Of a stretch of 34,481 nt of DNA, positions 1-9,842 are shown piece after piece; positions within the stretch are counted from its first letter, which is position 1; each line of letters opens with the position of its first letter. A program made the position numbers and the translations under genes. The DNA lies in assembly GCA_905236535.1 (NCBI GenBank), contig CAJOQN010000055.1, positions 1 to 34,481 of the forward strand, read 5' to 3'. Below the pieces are notes generated by a model. The model made no database searches and was not told the DNA's origin. It was given only the letters and a program-made list of their open reading frames with translations. The DNA comes from an uncultured Bacilli bacterium. Lineage in GTDB: Bacteria > Bacillota_I > Bacilli_A > RFN20 > CAG-826.

Positions 1-1
1 A

Positions 2-871
2 GTAAAATTTATAAACGGAACAAGATCTTACTTTTTTGGTGTTTATAAAAACCAAGAAACCTTGCAAGAAGGCGACTTTGTTGTTGTGGAAACCGCCAGA
101 GGAATAGAACTTGGTGAAATCACCGCGAAAGAATCTTCAATTGAACATTATCATAGTGATTTAGGTTTAAAACCGATATTAAGAAAAGCCACTTTAAACG
201 ATATTCGCATGTCAGAAAGCAACATCAAAGATGCCGCCTATGCGATGAGTATCTGTCAAGAAGAAGTCACAAAACTTGGTTTAGATATGAATTTAATTTC
301 CAGCGAATACACTTTAGATAAAACAAAGATTACCTTTTCTTATCTTGCGGAAGACCGCGTTGATTTCCGCGAATTATTAAAAGTTTTAGCTTATAAACTT
401 CATGTCAGAATTGAATTAAGACAAATCGGAAGTCGAGATAAATCGAAGATGATTGGTGGTTTAGGAGTTTGTGGACTTCCATTATGTTGTTCAACCTTCT
501 TAAATGAATTCGATGGTATTTCAATCTCGAGAGCCAAGAACCAAATGCTCGCGATCAACATTCCTAAATTATCAGGTCAATGTGGAAAATTGATGTGTTG
601 TTTAAAATACGAAGATGATTTCTACACTGATGTCAAAAAAGATTATCCAGACGTTAATTCAAAGATATGGATTGATAAAAAAGAATATATCGTTATGTCG
701 ATCAATGTCATCTCCACGGATATTACTTTAAAATCTACAGATGAAGATCCCGAATTTATGGTTGTGGATTTAAAACAATTCAATGAATTGATTAATAAAC
801 CAAAAGAAGAAGATAGACCTAGCGGTGAAAGAAAACCAAAACATCATTTCTTTGGTAAGAAAACAAAATGA
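2..871 (+). CDS. ricT: PSP1-domain protein, RicT/YaaT family (5' end outside the window)
   Basis: Frame is open from base 2 (VKFINGTRSYFFGVYKNQETLQEGDFVVVETARGIELGEI). Cys-rich motif GGLGVCGLPLCCSTF...GQCGKLMCCLKYE is typical of RicT. Followed by rsmI, similar to the Firmicutes neighbourhood. Confidence 0.9.
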   Translation, partial: VKFINGTRSYFFGVYKNQETLQEGDFVVVETARGIELGEITAKESSIEHYHSDLGLKPILRKATLNDIRMSESNIKDAAYAMSICQEEVTKLGLDMNLISSEYTLDKTKITFSYLAEDRVDFRELLKVLAYKLHVRIELRQIGSRDKSKMIGGLGVCGLPLCCSTFLNEFDGISISRAKNQMLAINIPKLSGQCGKLMCCLKYEDDFYTDVKKDYPDVNSKIWIDKKEYIVMSINVISTDITLKSTDEDPEFMVVDLKQFNELINKPKEEDRPSGERKPKHHFFGKKTK

Positions 872-1719
872 GAAGATTAAAATCTTTCGATAAAAACGCC
901 AATGTCTTATACATGGTCGCTGTCCCAATTGGAAATCTCAAAGAGATGACTCCAAGGGCCTTAGAAATTTTAAAAGAAAGCGATTATATCTTTTGTGAGG
1001 ACACAAGAAACACCGCTTCTTTATTAAATAAATTTGATCTTCGTAAAGAACTTATTTCTTTAAGAGAACATAATGAATCAAGTGTCTCAAATAAAGTAAT
1101 CGATTTATTAAAAGACGGAAAGAAAATCTCTTATGTTTCAGATGCTGGTTATCCAGGCATTTCTGATCCTGGGAAGATTCTTGTAAAAAAGGTGAGAGAA
1201 AGCGGTTTTGCTGTCAGCACAATTTCAGGAAGCAACGCTTTATTAAATGCTTTGGTGTCTTCATCCTTAGACGCCACGCATTTTTATTTCCACGGTTTTC
1301 TCTCTTCAATCGATAAAAAAGCGAAAGAAGAATTAGAAACACTTAAGAATAAAAATGAAACTATCATCTTTTATGAGGCTCCTCATCGAATTGAAAGAAC
1401 CACTCATCTTTTATATGAAGTGATGGGTGATAGAAAGGCCACTATAGCGCGTGAATTGACCAAACTCAACGAAGAATATATCGAGGGTTCTTTAAGCGAA
1501 TTAGTGACTTTAGATTTTTCCACTTTGATTGGAGAAATGGTCATCGTGTTAGAGGGAAATAACAAAGAAGAAAGCGTTGATGATAATTCTATTCTTTCAA
1601 GAGCGGACGATTTATTAAAAAGAAACATCTCCTTAAAAGATGTCTCTGATATCATTTCTTTTGAATTAAAAGTAGGAAAGAATTACGTTTATAATTTATT
1701 GCTAAATAACAAAAAATAA
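868..1719 (+). CDS. rsmI: 16S rRNA (cytidine-1402-2'-O)-methyltransferase RsmI
   Basis: MVAVPIGNLKEMTPRALEILKESDYIFCEDTRNTASLL and SDAGYPGISDPG motifs. ATG overlaps the ricT TGA stop. Confidence 0.95.
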   Translation: MRRLKSFDKNANVLYMVAVPIGNLKEMTPRALEILKESDYIFCEDTRNTASLLNKFDLRKELISLREHNESSVSNKVIDLLKDGKKISYVSDAGYPGISDPGKILVKKVRESGFAVSTISGSNALLNALVSSSLDATHFYFHGFLSSIDKKAKEELETLKNKNETIIFYEAPHRIERTTHLLYEVMGDRKATIARELTKLNEEYIEGSLSELVTLDFSTLIGEMVIVLEGNNKEESVDDNSILSRADDLLKRNISLKDVSDIISFELKVGKNYVYNLLLNNKK

Positions 1720-1741
1720 ACCACTTTTGATAGTAAATTTG

Positions 1742-4700
1742 CTATTTTTGGAGCCAATTTAGCTCCATTTTTTCTTTCTTTTTAGTCTCTATATATAAAT
1801 ATGATATAAGGCTTGTAAAGAAAACACTCATTCCCAAAACAGAAAGTAATTTTCCTTCTTGTAACATTGGAGTTTCATAATCCATGGAATAATAAACATG
1901 ACCAGGTTCGGCAACAAAGCCAACAAAACCACCTTGAGTTAAATAGGTCTTAACATCGGTGATTTTTCCATCTTTTTTCGCTTTTATTTTCCACCCAGAA
2001 TCATAGGCCACTTGAGTGACCACAAAACGAGCGAGAGCATAGTCAGTGGTAAAGTCAAAATGGTCATCTCTAAAATGAATATTCTTTGGAGCGGTGTCTT
2101 TTAAGTTTCCAATTATATTTCTAAACGAAGAAAGAGAAATATATCCAACCCCGTGAAATTGAGCTTCGAGATTATATCGATGGATCAAAAGGATTTTATT
2201 CACCTTAGGAGCAACACCGGTGGATGAATCGGGATTGACATAGAACGCTCTTGGGCCTCTTCTTGTGGTGTTATCCGTGCAGCGATTGTCATTATGATTG
2301 TCCCAGGTGATAACTTTATCGTCATCATCTATTAAATAGATATTAACTTTTTCGCTATTTAAATAAGGGATATCAAAATAATAAATCATTCCCCCACTAT
2401 CATAAGGGAGACTACTACCATCAATCACAACCGCGTAATTATTAAGTGAACTAAGAGGAGCGATAATTTCGGGGGCTGAAGTATTAATAACATTTAAAAT
2501 TTCCTTAATCCCCATATTCTTCGCACTCTTAGGCATTGGGTAATAAAGCTTGTTAGAAATCGGGGTGTAACTATAAGAAGAATCGAAACTAAATGGAGCG
2601 GTAACCATTTTTTTACTAATTTCTAAATATTTATCATTAATCGCATTCGCATCATCTTTAGAAAGAATCGCACTTGATAAATATAGTTCTTCATTTCTGA
2701 TTGCCAACCATGGTGAATAAGAAGGATATGAACCAATCGCGGAAGAGAGCAAATCTTTTCCAGAGGCATCTTCATAAGCAACCACATTATCAACAGAGAT
2801 GGCAAAATCGAGGTTTTCGGTATCTTTATAAATATTAAAATATTTATTTTCATATTCATCTGTCACATCCGTAAAATACATCGGGAGATTAGGGGTGACT
2901 TCTATATAATTACTTCCTTCCATCAAAACCATATTCTTATCTTTTTCTAAATAATAATATTTAAGGCCGAGGAATTTATCTAAACCCGCTCTCTTTTCGG
3001 TGTATTTTCCACTCCACCCAGATTCAGAAGCCATGAACATATTCCAATAAGTAAATTTCTTAACATTGAAATTATATAAAGAATGGAAATATGAAACGCC
3101 ATTATAGCCATTGGAAGCTCCATCGTTTTTATTCGCGTCACCAATTAAAGATGAGGCGCTTCTAAAATAAGTTTTATCATCACTATTAACTCTATTAACA
3201 ACTTTGGATAATTCATGATTTAAAGTGATGCCATAATTAACATCATTAAAAGATGTGTATCCATGTCCATCAATGGTTAAAGCCCCCATAATCGAGGCCT
3301 CAACAACAATAACTCCTAATAAGACAGTCTTAAAATATTTTTTATTTCTTAAAAAGAAAATAACAAGACTTAAAACCATGACATAAGCGATTTCAATCGC
3401 CATAACCGTGGCTAAAGGATATCTCTCTTGATATGCATAAACATTTTTGATGATATAACTAGCGATTAAGCCAGAAGCAATAACCCCAAAAAGGGTAAAT
3501 ATTCCACCGACCAGAACACTCCATTTTGGTTCCTCATCTAGATGGTCCATATATTCCGCAACATAAGTGAGAAGTGAAGAAATGACAAAGATGTACCATC
3601 TCGAATAAGGTTTGGTAAAACCAAAGAACAAATAATAAGAAAACGGAGTCATCAACATAATGATGAATAACAAAGAAGCTGCTAAAGGCCAAAAATTATG
3701 TTTCTTTGTCGATCTAATTAATGCTGGAAGATAAAAGATGATAAATGGGAAGAATAAGAATAAGCTACCAGCGACATTATCGTATGTTCCGTTGCTATAG
3801 TTCATTAGTGGTGTCCCTCTATCTGACATCACAGGATAGAAGAATTCAATAATTGGGAAATAATGTCTCCATTCAAGACCATTATCCGCTTTTTTCCAAA
3901 GGAAAATATAATCAAAGAAAGCTTTGATATCAAAGTTTTTTAATGAGGCAAGAAGGTTTTCTAAATATCCATCGCTTGAGGCTCTTGGAGCTTGAGAAGC
4001 CACTACCAAGGAAGGAAGCAAAACAACAAAACCCATCATTATTCCAAAAAGGAATCCTAAGAAACCATAAAGGAGAATAAATAAATTATCTCTCACATCA
4101 TTGAGTTTTAATCTTTGGAAATAACGATACATCGCATAGATGAAACCAATAATCGCAAAAGCCACGAGGAAGAAATAATTAGTGAGTCCAGATAAGAATA
4201 ATGAACCCATCAATAACCAAGGCTTCTTCTCCCTTAAAACTTTTTCAATTCCAAAAAGAATTAAGATGAAAACAAAACCGTTTTCGGTGTAGCAATTAAA
4301 CCAAAGATACCAAGCCGTCCAACCACAGTACGCAAAAGCTAAACCTGCAAGTTTCGATGATTTCATCGAAATACCCATATATCTGAGATAGAAATAAAAG
4401 ATTAGTCCGTTTAAAGACATCCTGATAATCGAAGAAATAGCCATCGCTTGAGGTAAAAAGTCGCGAGGCACAAATAAACAAAGGAAAAAGAATGGGTCAG
4501 TTAAAGAATAGAAACTATTCGAACCCAAATTATTAACACCCAAGTAAGTGTTAAAATCAAAATATTGAAAAGACCCTGTCTTAAAGAAATGCCACCACCC
4601 ATCATAGACATTATTATAAAAAGCGTATTGCTGGGTGACATAGTCACCAGTGAAAGGCGTAGTAAATGAATTTATCGCTAAAGAAGTGATAAAAAATAAG

Positions 4701-4825
4701 ATTCCTGTTCCCAAAAGGATGAGGAAATAATAAAAGAGTGAGTGGGGGTTTTTAAAGATAGAAATAAACTTTGAAAACTCTATTTTAAATTTAGAGTTTT
4801 GTTCGTTATTTAAGGTCTCAGTCAT
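1742..4825 (-). CDS. YfhO-family multi-spanning membrane protein
   Basis: About 1030 aa, many TM segments, YfhO-like N-terminus (PFTGDYVTQQYAFYNNVYDGWWHFFKTGSFQYFDFNTYLGVN). Start set at MTETLN (4825) because the track's upstream start overlaps a TATAAT box. Confidence 0.85.
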   Translation of the reverse strand: MTETLNNEQNSKFKIEFSKFISIFKNPHSLFYYFLILLGTGILFFITSLAINSFTTPFTGDYVTQQYAFYNNVYDGWWHFFKTGSFQYFDFNTYLGVNNLGSNSFYSLTDPFFFLCLFVPRDFLPQAMAISSIIRMSLNGLIFYFYLRYMGISMKSSKLAGLAFAYCGWTAWYLWFNCYTENGFVFILILFGIEKVLREKKPWLLMGSLFLSGLTNYFFLVAFAIIGFIYAMYRYFQRLKLNDVRDNLFILLYGFLGFLFGIMMGFVVLLPSLVVASQAPRASSDGYLENLLASLKNFDIKAFFDYIFLWKKADNGLEWRHYFPIIEFFYPVMSDRGTPLMNYSNGTYDNVAGSLFLFFPFIIFYLPALIRSTKKHNFWPLAASLLFIIMLMTPFSYYLFFGFTKPYSRWYIFVISSLLTYVAEYMDHLDEEPKWSVLVGGIFTLFGVIASGLIASYIIKNVYAYQERYPLATVMAIEIAYVMVLSLVIFFLRNKKYFKTVLLGVIVVEASIMGALTIDGHGYTSFNDVNYGITLNHELSKVVNRVNSDDKTYFRSASSLIGDANKNDGASNGYNGVSYFHSLYNFNVKKFTYWNMFMASESGWSGKYTEKRAGLDKFLGLKYYYLEKDKNMVLMEGSNYIEVTPNLPMYFTDVTDEYENKYFNIYKDTENLDFAISVDNVVAYEDASGKDLLSSAIGSYPSYSPWLAIRNEELYLSSAILSKDDANAINDKYLEISKKMVTAPFSFDSSYSYTPISNKLYYPMPKSAKNMGIKEILNVINTSAPEIIAPLSSLNNYAVVIDGSSLPYDSGGMIYYFDIPYLNSEKVNIYLIDDDDKVITWDNHNDNRCTDNTTRRGPRAFYVNPDSSTGVAPKVNKILLIHRYNLEAQFHGVGYISLSSFRNIIGNLKDTAPKNIHFRDDHFDFTTDYALARFVVTQVAYDSGWKIKAKKDGKITDVKTYLTQGGFVGFVAEPGHVYYSMDYETPMLQEGKLLSVLGMSVFFTSLISYLYIETKKKEKMELNWLQK
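1749..1780 (+). terminator. Rho-independent terminator of ricT-rsmI
   Basis: TGGAGC-CAATTTA-GCTCCA stem-loop followed by TTTTTTCTTTCTTTTT; lies inside the 3' end of the convergent yfhO-like CDS. Confidence 0.75.
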
Positions 4826-4832
4826 ATCATTT

Positions 4833-4838
4833 ATTATA
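4833..4838 (-). promoter_or_regulatory. -10 box TATAAT of the yfhO-like gene, 7 nt before ATG
   Basis: Reverse strand reads TATAAT-AAATGAT-ATGACTGAG. Confidence 0.5.
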
Positions 4839-4878
4839 CACACACATGAGCTTTTTTTGAAAAGAGTTATATTTTTTC

Positions 4879-4908
4879 TTGCAATTATTCTTTCTATTTT
4901 CTATTATA
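4879..4908 (+). promoter_or_regulatory. Sigma70-type promoter of typA
   Basis: TTGCAA - 17 nt - TATTAT about 20 nt before the typA ATG; coordinates accurate to about 1-2 nt. Confidence 0.65.
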
Positions 4909-4927
4909 GAAAATCGGTTTAACAATT

Positions 4928-6760
4928 ATGGAAATTCGTAACATTGCAATCATCGCTCACGTCGATCATGGAAAAACCACATTAGTGGATCAACTCCTCC
5001 GTACTGCAGGAGCTTTTAGAGACAATGAAGAAGTCAACGATCGCGTCATGGATAGCAATGATATTGAAAGAGAAAGAGGTATCACCATCTTAGCAAAGAC
5101 AACCTCAATCGATTATAAAGGCACCCATATCAATATTTTAGACACTCCTGGACACGCTGATTTCGGGGGAGAAGTCGAAAGAATTATGAATATGGTTGAC
5201 GGCTGCTTATTGCTTGTCGATGCTTTTGAAGGAACGATGCCACAAACAAGATTTGTTCTTAAAAAAGCCTTAGAAGCGCACATCAAACCAATCGTTTGTA
5301 TCAACAAAGTTGATAGAGCAAATATTGATATTCAAGACACCTTAGATCAAATCCTTACTTTGTTTATCGAATTAGGGGCTCCTGATGAATTTTTAGATTT
5401 CAAAGTGGTTTATACCTCGGCATTACAAGGAACCTCATCTTTAGATGAAGACCCCTCCACTCAACAAAAGGGAATGGACGCTGTTCTTCAATTGATTATC
5501 GATGAAATCCCAGCCCCAAAAGTAGATTCAGAAGGCGCACTCCAATTTCAAGTTTCCTTACTTGACTATAACGATTTCGTTGGAAGAATTGGCATTGGCA
5601 CCATCAAACGCGGAAAAGTCCATGTCAATGATATGGTCACCGTCTCCCGTTTAGATGGATCAACCAAGAATTTCAAGATTATGAAATTATTTGGTTTTAA
5701 AGGAATTAAGAGATTAGAAATCGAAGAAGCTCAAGCTGGTGAAATCGTCGCTATCGCTGGTTTGCCAGACATCAATGTTGGTGAGACAGTGTGCACTTTC
5801 AATCAAGTTGAGCCACTCCCATTAATTCATCTCGATGAACCAACACTTGAGATGACCTTTGGCACTAACTCTTCACCTTTCTCAGGAAAAGATGGAAAAC
5901 TCTTAACTGCCAGAAAAATTGAAGAAAGACTCTTTAGAGAAACACAAAAAGATGTGGCTTTAAAAGTTAGAAGAATTCCTGATTCAGAAAGCTGGATTGT
6001 CTCTGGTAGAGGTGAACTCCACCTTGGTATTCTCATTGAAAATATGAGAAGAGAAGGTTTTGAACTTGAAGTTTCAAAACCAAAAGTCATCATCAAAGAA
6101 ATTGATGGAGTTAAATACGAACCTTATGAAGATCTCGAGATTGATGTTCCGAACGAATTCGTTGGTGATATCATGACGACAATAGGCGAAAGAGGAGCAG
6201 AAATGGTCGATATGGACAGCAAAGAAGCTACCACTAAATTAACCTATGTTGTTCCCTCTCGCGCACTTCTTGGATATATCACAAATTTCATGACTTTGAC
6301 CAAAGGATATGGCATTATCTCACATGTCTTTAAAGAATATCGCCCGATGATGAATGTCAATTTAGGCGAAAGAGTCATCGGAGTTCTTGTCGCCACCGAA
6401 ACTGGTGTTGCTACCCCATACGCTATTGAGCATGTTGAGGAAAGAGGAACGATGTTCATCGAGCCAGGAACCGATGTCTATGAAGGAATGATTATTGGTG
6501 AAAATAGATATGATATCGATCTCGCGGTTAATGTTGTATTAAAGAAAAATCTCACCAATGTTAGAAGCTCCACTAAAGATAACACCGTTGTTTTAAAGAC
6601 TCCACGAAGAATGTCATTAGAAGCTTGCCTCGATTATATTAATTCTGATGAACTTGTGGAAATTACTCCTTCAACATATCGTATGAGAAAGAGAATTCTC
6701 AACACTGTTGAACGTAAAAAGTACGATGCTCGCAAGAGATCAGAAGCTAAAGGTGAATAA
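4928..6760 (+). CDS. typA: Translational GTPase TypA/BipA
   Basis: MEIRNIAIIAHVDHGKTTLVDQLLRTAG, DRVMDSNDIERERGITILAKTTSI, NILDTPGHADFGGEVERI; full-length 610 aa. Confidence 0.98.
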   Translation: MEIRNIAIIAHVDHGKTTLVDQLLRTAGAFRDNEEVNDRVMDSNDIERERGITILAKTTSIDYKGTHINILDTPGHADFGGEVERIMNMVDGCLLLVDAFEGTMPQTRFVLKKALEAHIKPIVCINKVDRANIDIQDTLDQILTLFIELGAPDEFLDFKVVYTSALQGTSSLDEDPSTQQKGMDAVLQLIIDEIPAPKVDSEGALQFQVSLLDYNDFVGRIGIGTIKRGKVHVNDMVTVSRLDGSTKNFKIMKLFGFKGIKRLEIEEAQAGEIVAIAGLPDINVGETVCTFNQVEPLPLIHLDEPTLEMTFGTNSSPFSGKDGKLLTARKIEERLFRETQKDVALKVRRIPDSESWIVSGRGELHLGILIENMRREGFELEVSKPKVIIKEIDGVKYEPYEDLEIDVPNEFVGDIMTTIGERGAEMVDMDSKEATTKLTYVVPSRALLGYITNFMTLTKGYGIISHVFKEYRPMMNVNLGERVIGVLVATETGVATPYAIEHVEERGTMFIEPGTDVYEGMIIGENRYDIDLAVNVVLKKNLTNVRSSTKDNTVVLKTPRRMSLEACLDYINSDELVEITPSTYRMRKRILNTVERKKYDARKRSEAKGE

Positions 6761-6763
6761 ACA

Positions 6764-6791
6764 AAACTAGGCGATTGGCCTAGTTTTTTAT
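6764..6791. terminator. Probably bidirectional terminator between typA and the rluA-family gene
   Basis: AAACTAGGC-GATTG-GCCTAGTTTTTT; the reverse strand gives the same stem followed by TTTTGTTT. Confidence 0.85.
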
Positions 6792-6810
6792 AAAATATTG
6801 AACTTTTGCG

Positions 6811-7779
6811 CTATTTTTTACGCTTTTTATAATTATTTTGAGTTTTAGGTTTTTCTTTCTTTTTAAAAGTTCCCTTCATCAATTCACCAAATTCTTTGGG
6901 CATCGGAGCGACAAAGTCATAAACCTTGTTGTTTAAAGGATTAGTGAGAGTTAATTGATAAGCATGGAGTCCAAGCCTTCCTAATGGATTAACGGGTTCA
7001 CCATATTTATCATCACCAATAATATGATGGCCTCTTTCTCCTAGGTGGACACGAATTTGGTTTTTACGACCAGTTTCAATGTTTACATCCAAAAGTGAAT
7101 ATTTATCATTCTCTTGGATGACTTTATAATTCGTAATCGCGTATTGACCATCCCCTTTTTTAGAAGAATACATTAAATTGAGATTATTCTTTTTTAAATA
7201 CGAGGTAATACGGCCTTCTTTTTGCTTAAGTTGACCCTCAATAATCGCGTAATAGCCACGTTTAATAACAATGTCATTCCACTTCTCTTGAAGAGCTTCT
7301 TTTAAAGCTTGATTTTTAACTACAATAAAGACTCCAGAGGTATCTTCATCAATACGGTGAACGATAAAGACTCTATTATGTTTATCCTTTTGCTGAACAT
7401 AGTCGGTAAGAATCCTGAAAGCGGTTGATCCTTTTTCTTTATCACTTGCGACAGAGAGGAGTCCACTAGGCTTATTTAAAGCGATAAAATCATCATCTTC
7501 AAAAATGATTGGTAAATGACTTCTCTTCTTTATGGAAACTGGATTTTTAAAGATGGTGACCGTATCGCCAGGATATAATTTTAAATCAAACTGGGTGACC
7601 GGGGCTCCATCGACTCCGACTTTATGAGAACTTAAAAGAGATTTGACCGCACTCTTTGAGGAATCTTTATATTTCTCAAATAGAAAGTTTAATAAAGCGT
7701 TTTCTTTGTTAACAACAAATTCATTGCTTACTTCATTTTCTTTGGAGTGGTATTCAAATCTCTTTTTGTTTTTATTCAT
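6811..7779 (-). CDS. RluA/RluD-family pseudouridine synthase with S4 domain
   Basis: HRIDEDTSGVFIVVKN catalytic motif, IVTNYKVI-like core, GRKNQIRVHLGERGHHIIGDDKYG. Confidence 0.93.
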   Translation of the reverse strand: MNKNKKRFEYHSKENEVSNEFVVNKENALLNFLFEKYKDSSKSAVKSLLSSHKVGVDGAPVTQFDLKLYPGDTVTIFKNPVSIKKRSHLPIIFEDDDFIALNKPSGLLSVASDKEKGSTAFRILTDYVQQKDKHNRVFIVHRIDEDTSGVFIVVKNQALKEALQEKWNDIVIKRGYYAIIEGQLKQKEGRITSYLKKNNLNLMYSSKKGDGQYAITNYKVIQENDKYSLLDVNIETGRKNQIRVHLGERGHHIIGDDKYGEPVNPLGRLGLHAYQLTLTNPLNNKVYDFVAPMPKEFGELMKGTFKKKEKPKTQNNYKKRKK

Positions 7780-7784
7780 AAAAA

Positions 7785-8693
7785 TTATTTATATTTTTTG
7801 ATGTATTTCACTAAAGCAACGATTAAAGTAATAAGTTCCATCAACGCGATAATGAATAAACCTATTGGCATCTTAATCGCGTAGCCAAACGGGAATAAAC
7901 CTGCCATTGAATGTGGAACAAAATATGGGGAAATAATGTATCCAACAAGTGTCCAGATGAATAAGACGACGAATAATGAACCTAGGATAATTAAAGATGA
8001 AAGGAACATCTTCTTTTTAAATCCTTGTGGTAAATGGTTAAAAACCATAAACAAGATGAAGGAGATCATTGGAAGCATAAAGGCTAATAAAACAGGAACC
8101 ATAAAGATGATATTGCTATCAAAATAGCCATCTCCAATAAATAGTACTGAACTAATTGCTGCTCCTTCAAAATAGGCTGCTGTTCCAACATAGAAGGCCA
8201 CTTTCCAAGGCATGCCTTTGGAAATGATTTCAGGATTAACAATTTCCGCGTTCGCGTCTTCGTGATGGATAATGCATCTAATAAAGATGAAAAGGCAAAT
8301 GCCAAAGGCCATTATTAAGAACGCGAGGACATCAAATGGATATAAGACGGAAACACCACCATATAATTTCCATCCTAAAGTTAGACAGATGGAAACAATG
8401 TGCCAAGCAAGAGCGAGAAGATTGATAATCCCACCGATGATTGAATAATAATACGCTACTCTCCATTTAGAGCTAGGATTTCTTCTATGAACATATGCAA
8501 ATAAGAAAGCAAATGAGAAGATTGGGAAGAAATAAATTAAAACGGTAGGTAAAAATGTTAAAACACCACGACCTTCAAAAGAGATGAATGGGAACATTAA
8601 ATACACCGCATAGAAGGTGCTTAAGCATGAGGTGAATAATAAGGCGAACATCGCAATTCTTTTAAAAAGTGGGGAACGTAAAAATGTTTTCAT
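7785..8693 (-). CDS. Multi-pass membrane protein of unknown function
   Basis: 302 aa, about 8 hydrophobic segments, no recognisable motif; 3 nt from the upstream metallophosphoesterase gene. Confidence 0.75.
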   Translation of the reverse strand: MKTFLRSPLFKRIAMFALLFTSCLSTFYAVYLMFPFISFEGRGVLTFLPTVLIYFFPIFSFAFLFAYVHRRNPSSKWRVAYYYSIIGGIINLLALAWHIVSICLTLGWKLYGGVSVLYPFDVLAFLIMAFGICLFIFIRCIIHHEDANAEIVNPEIISKGMPWKVAFYVGTAAYFEGAAISSVLFIGDGYFDSNIIFMVPVLLAFMLPMISFILFMVFNHLPQGFKKKMFLSSLIILGSLFVVLFIWTLVGYIISPYFVPHSMAGLFPFGYAIKMPIGLFIIALMELITLIVALVKYIKKYK

Positions 8694-8696
8694 ATA

Positions 8697-9842
8697 TTAT
8701 TCCTCCATTCCACCATTGATATAATCATTGGTCATCACAAATGCTTGATAGTCATAAGAAACATTAACACGTTTCATAGTGAAGGCTTCAAGTGGGTCAG
8801 TTTCACCAGTCGCGCTGGCATTCAAATATATGAAATTACAACCCATAATGCGAGTGTCATGATAAATGCCGTGGCCTGTCTTTGTCGTGTACACTAAACG
8901 AATGGCCCCATTGTTGTCTTTGTTATAATAGAAATCAGTGTTGTTCGTGTGGTCATGTCCAACAACAAATGCTTTGGTGGATTTTAATTCTTGAGCTTTT
9001 TCATATAAATCATTAGATTTATAGCCTCTCGCCACCCCGGTGTCAAGCATCGCCCAGGTGGATTTAGGATTATATCCTGCAAAAGTGCTGTTTGGGTGTT
9101 TGGATAGCGTGCCGTCGCTTTCAAGACTCCACGCTTCTTCAAATTCTTCAATTGGAATATGGAAATACGCAATTGAGGGAACGACCTGTCCGGCTTGTGC
9201 TTTGGCCCAATTAACTTGGTTTTCATACCACTTAACTTGATCTTCGTGAATAATGTCGTAATCAAGACGATAATAGTCATTACTATCAAAAATAAATAAT
9301 TGCCATTTCAAATTTGTGCCGTCATAAAGATTGAGGACATAATTTGATTCACCAAAGACATCGTCATCAACTGGATTGATGAGAAGGGAATTTTGGCATT
9401 TTTTAATCTTTTGATCGATATAACGGAATCCATATAAACCATGATAATCGTGATTACCATAGGTAAAGGCAAATGGAATACCTAAAGTATCAATCCAATC
9501 AAAGAAACGATCAACGACACTTTTATCGATAGTTTGAAAAACATCACCATCTAAAATAATAACTTTTGGAGCGTAGGCCTCTAATTCGGTATCGCTTAAT
9601 GCATCAACATCTTTGCCATCTAAAATAGCTTCAGAATAGATGACATGCTTTAAATAATCGCATTCATAAGCCATATCGGAAAGGATGCTGAGATGAATAT
9701 CACTTAAAACACAGACGCGATATTGATCTTCAAATCCTGTTAAATTTTGATGGTATGTCTCTAAAGGATATGACTTCAGAGTGGCGCATGAAGTAAGTGA
9801 AGAAGCAAGCACCATCAATAAGGGAAGATATTTTTTCTTCAT
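8697..9842 (-). CDS. Calcineurin-like metallophosphoesterase, predicted lipoprotein
   Basis: Lipobox MKKKYLPLLMVLASSLTSC; LSDIHLS, LDGDVFQ, YGNHDYHG and VVGHDHTN metal-site motifs. Start overlaps the upstream TGA (ATGA). Confidence 0.88.
   Translation of the reverse strand: MKKKYLPLLMVLASSLTSCATLKSYPLETYHQNLTGFEDQYRVCVLSDIHLSILSDMAYECDYLKHVIYSEAILDGKDVDALSDTELEAYAPKVIILDGDVFQTIDKSVVDRFFDWIDTLGIPFAFTYGNHDYHGLYGFRYIDQKIKKCQNSLLINPVDDDVFGESNYVLNLYDGTNLKWQLFIFDSNDYYRLDYDIIHEDQVKWYENQVNWAKAQAGQVVPSIAYFHIPIEEFEEAWSLESDGTLSKHPNSTFAGYNPKSTWAMLDTGVARGYKSNDLYEKAQELKSTKAFVVGHDHTNNTDFYYNKDNNGAIRLVYTTKTGHGIYHDTRIMGCNFIYLNASATGETDPLEAFTMKRVNVSYDYQAFVMTNDYINGGMEE

Noticed and set aside
5827-6096. 89-aa ORF antisense to typA
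   Set aside because: Ser-rich shadow of a highly conserved GTPase gene; no independent support.
8984-9289. 101-aa minus-strand ORF inside the metallophosphoesterase gene
   Set aside because: Alternative frame of a conserved gene with intact catalytic motifs; no start context or family.
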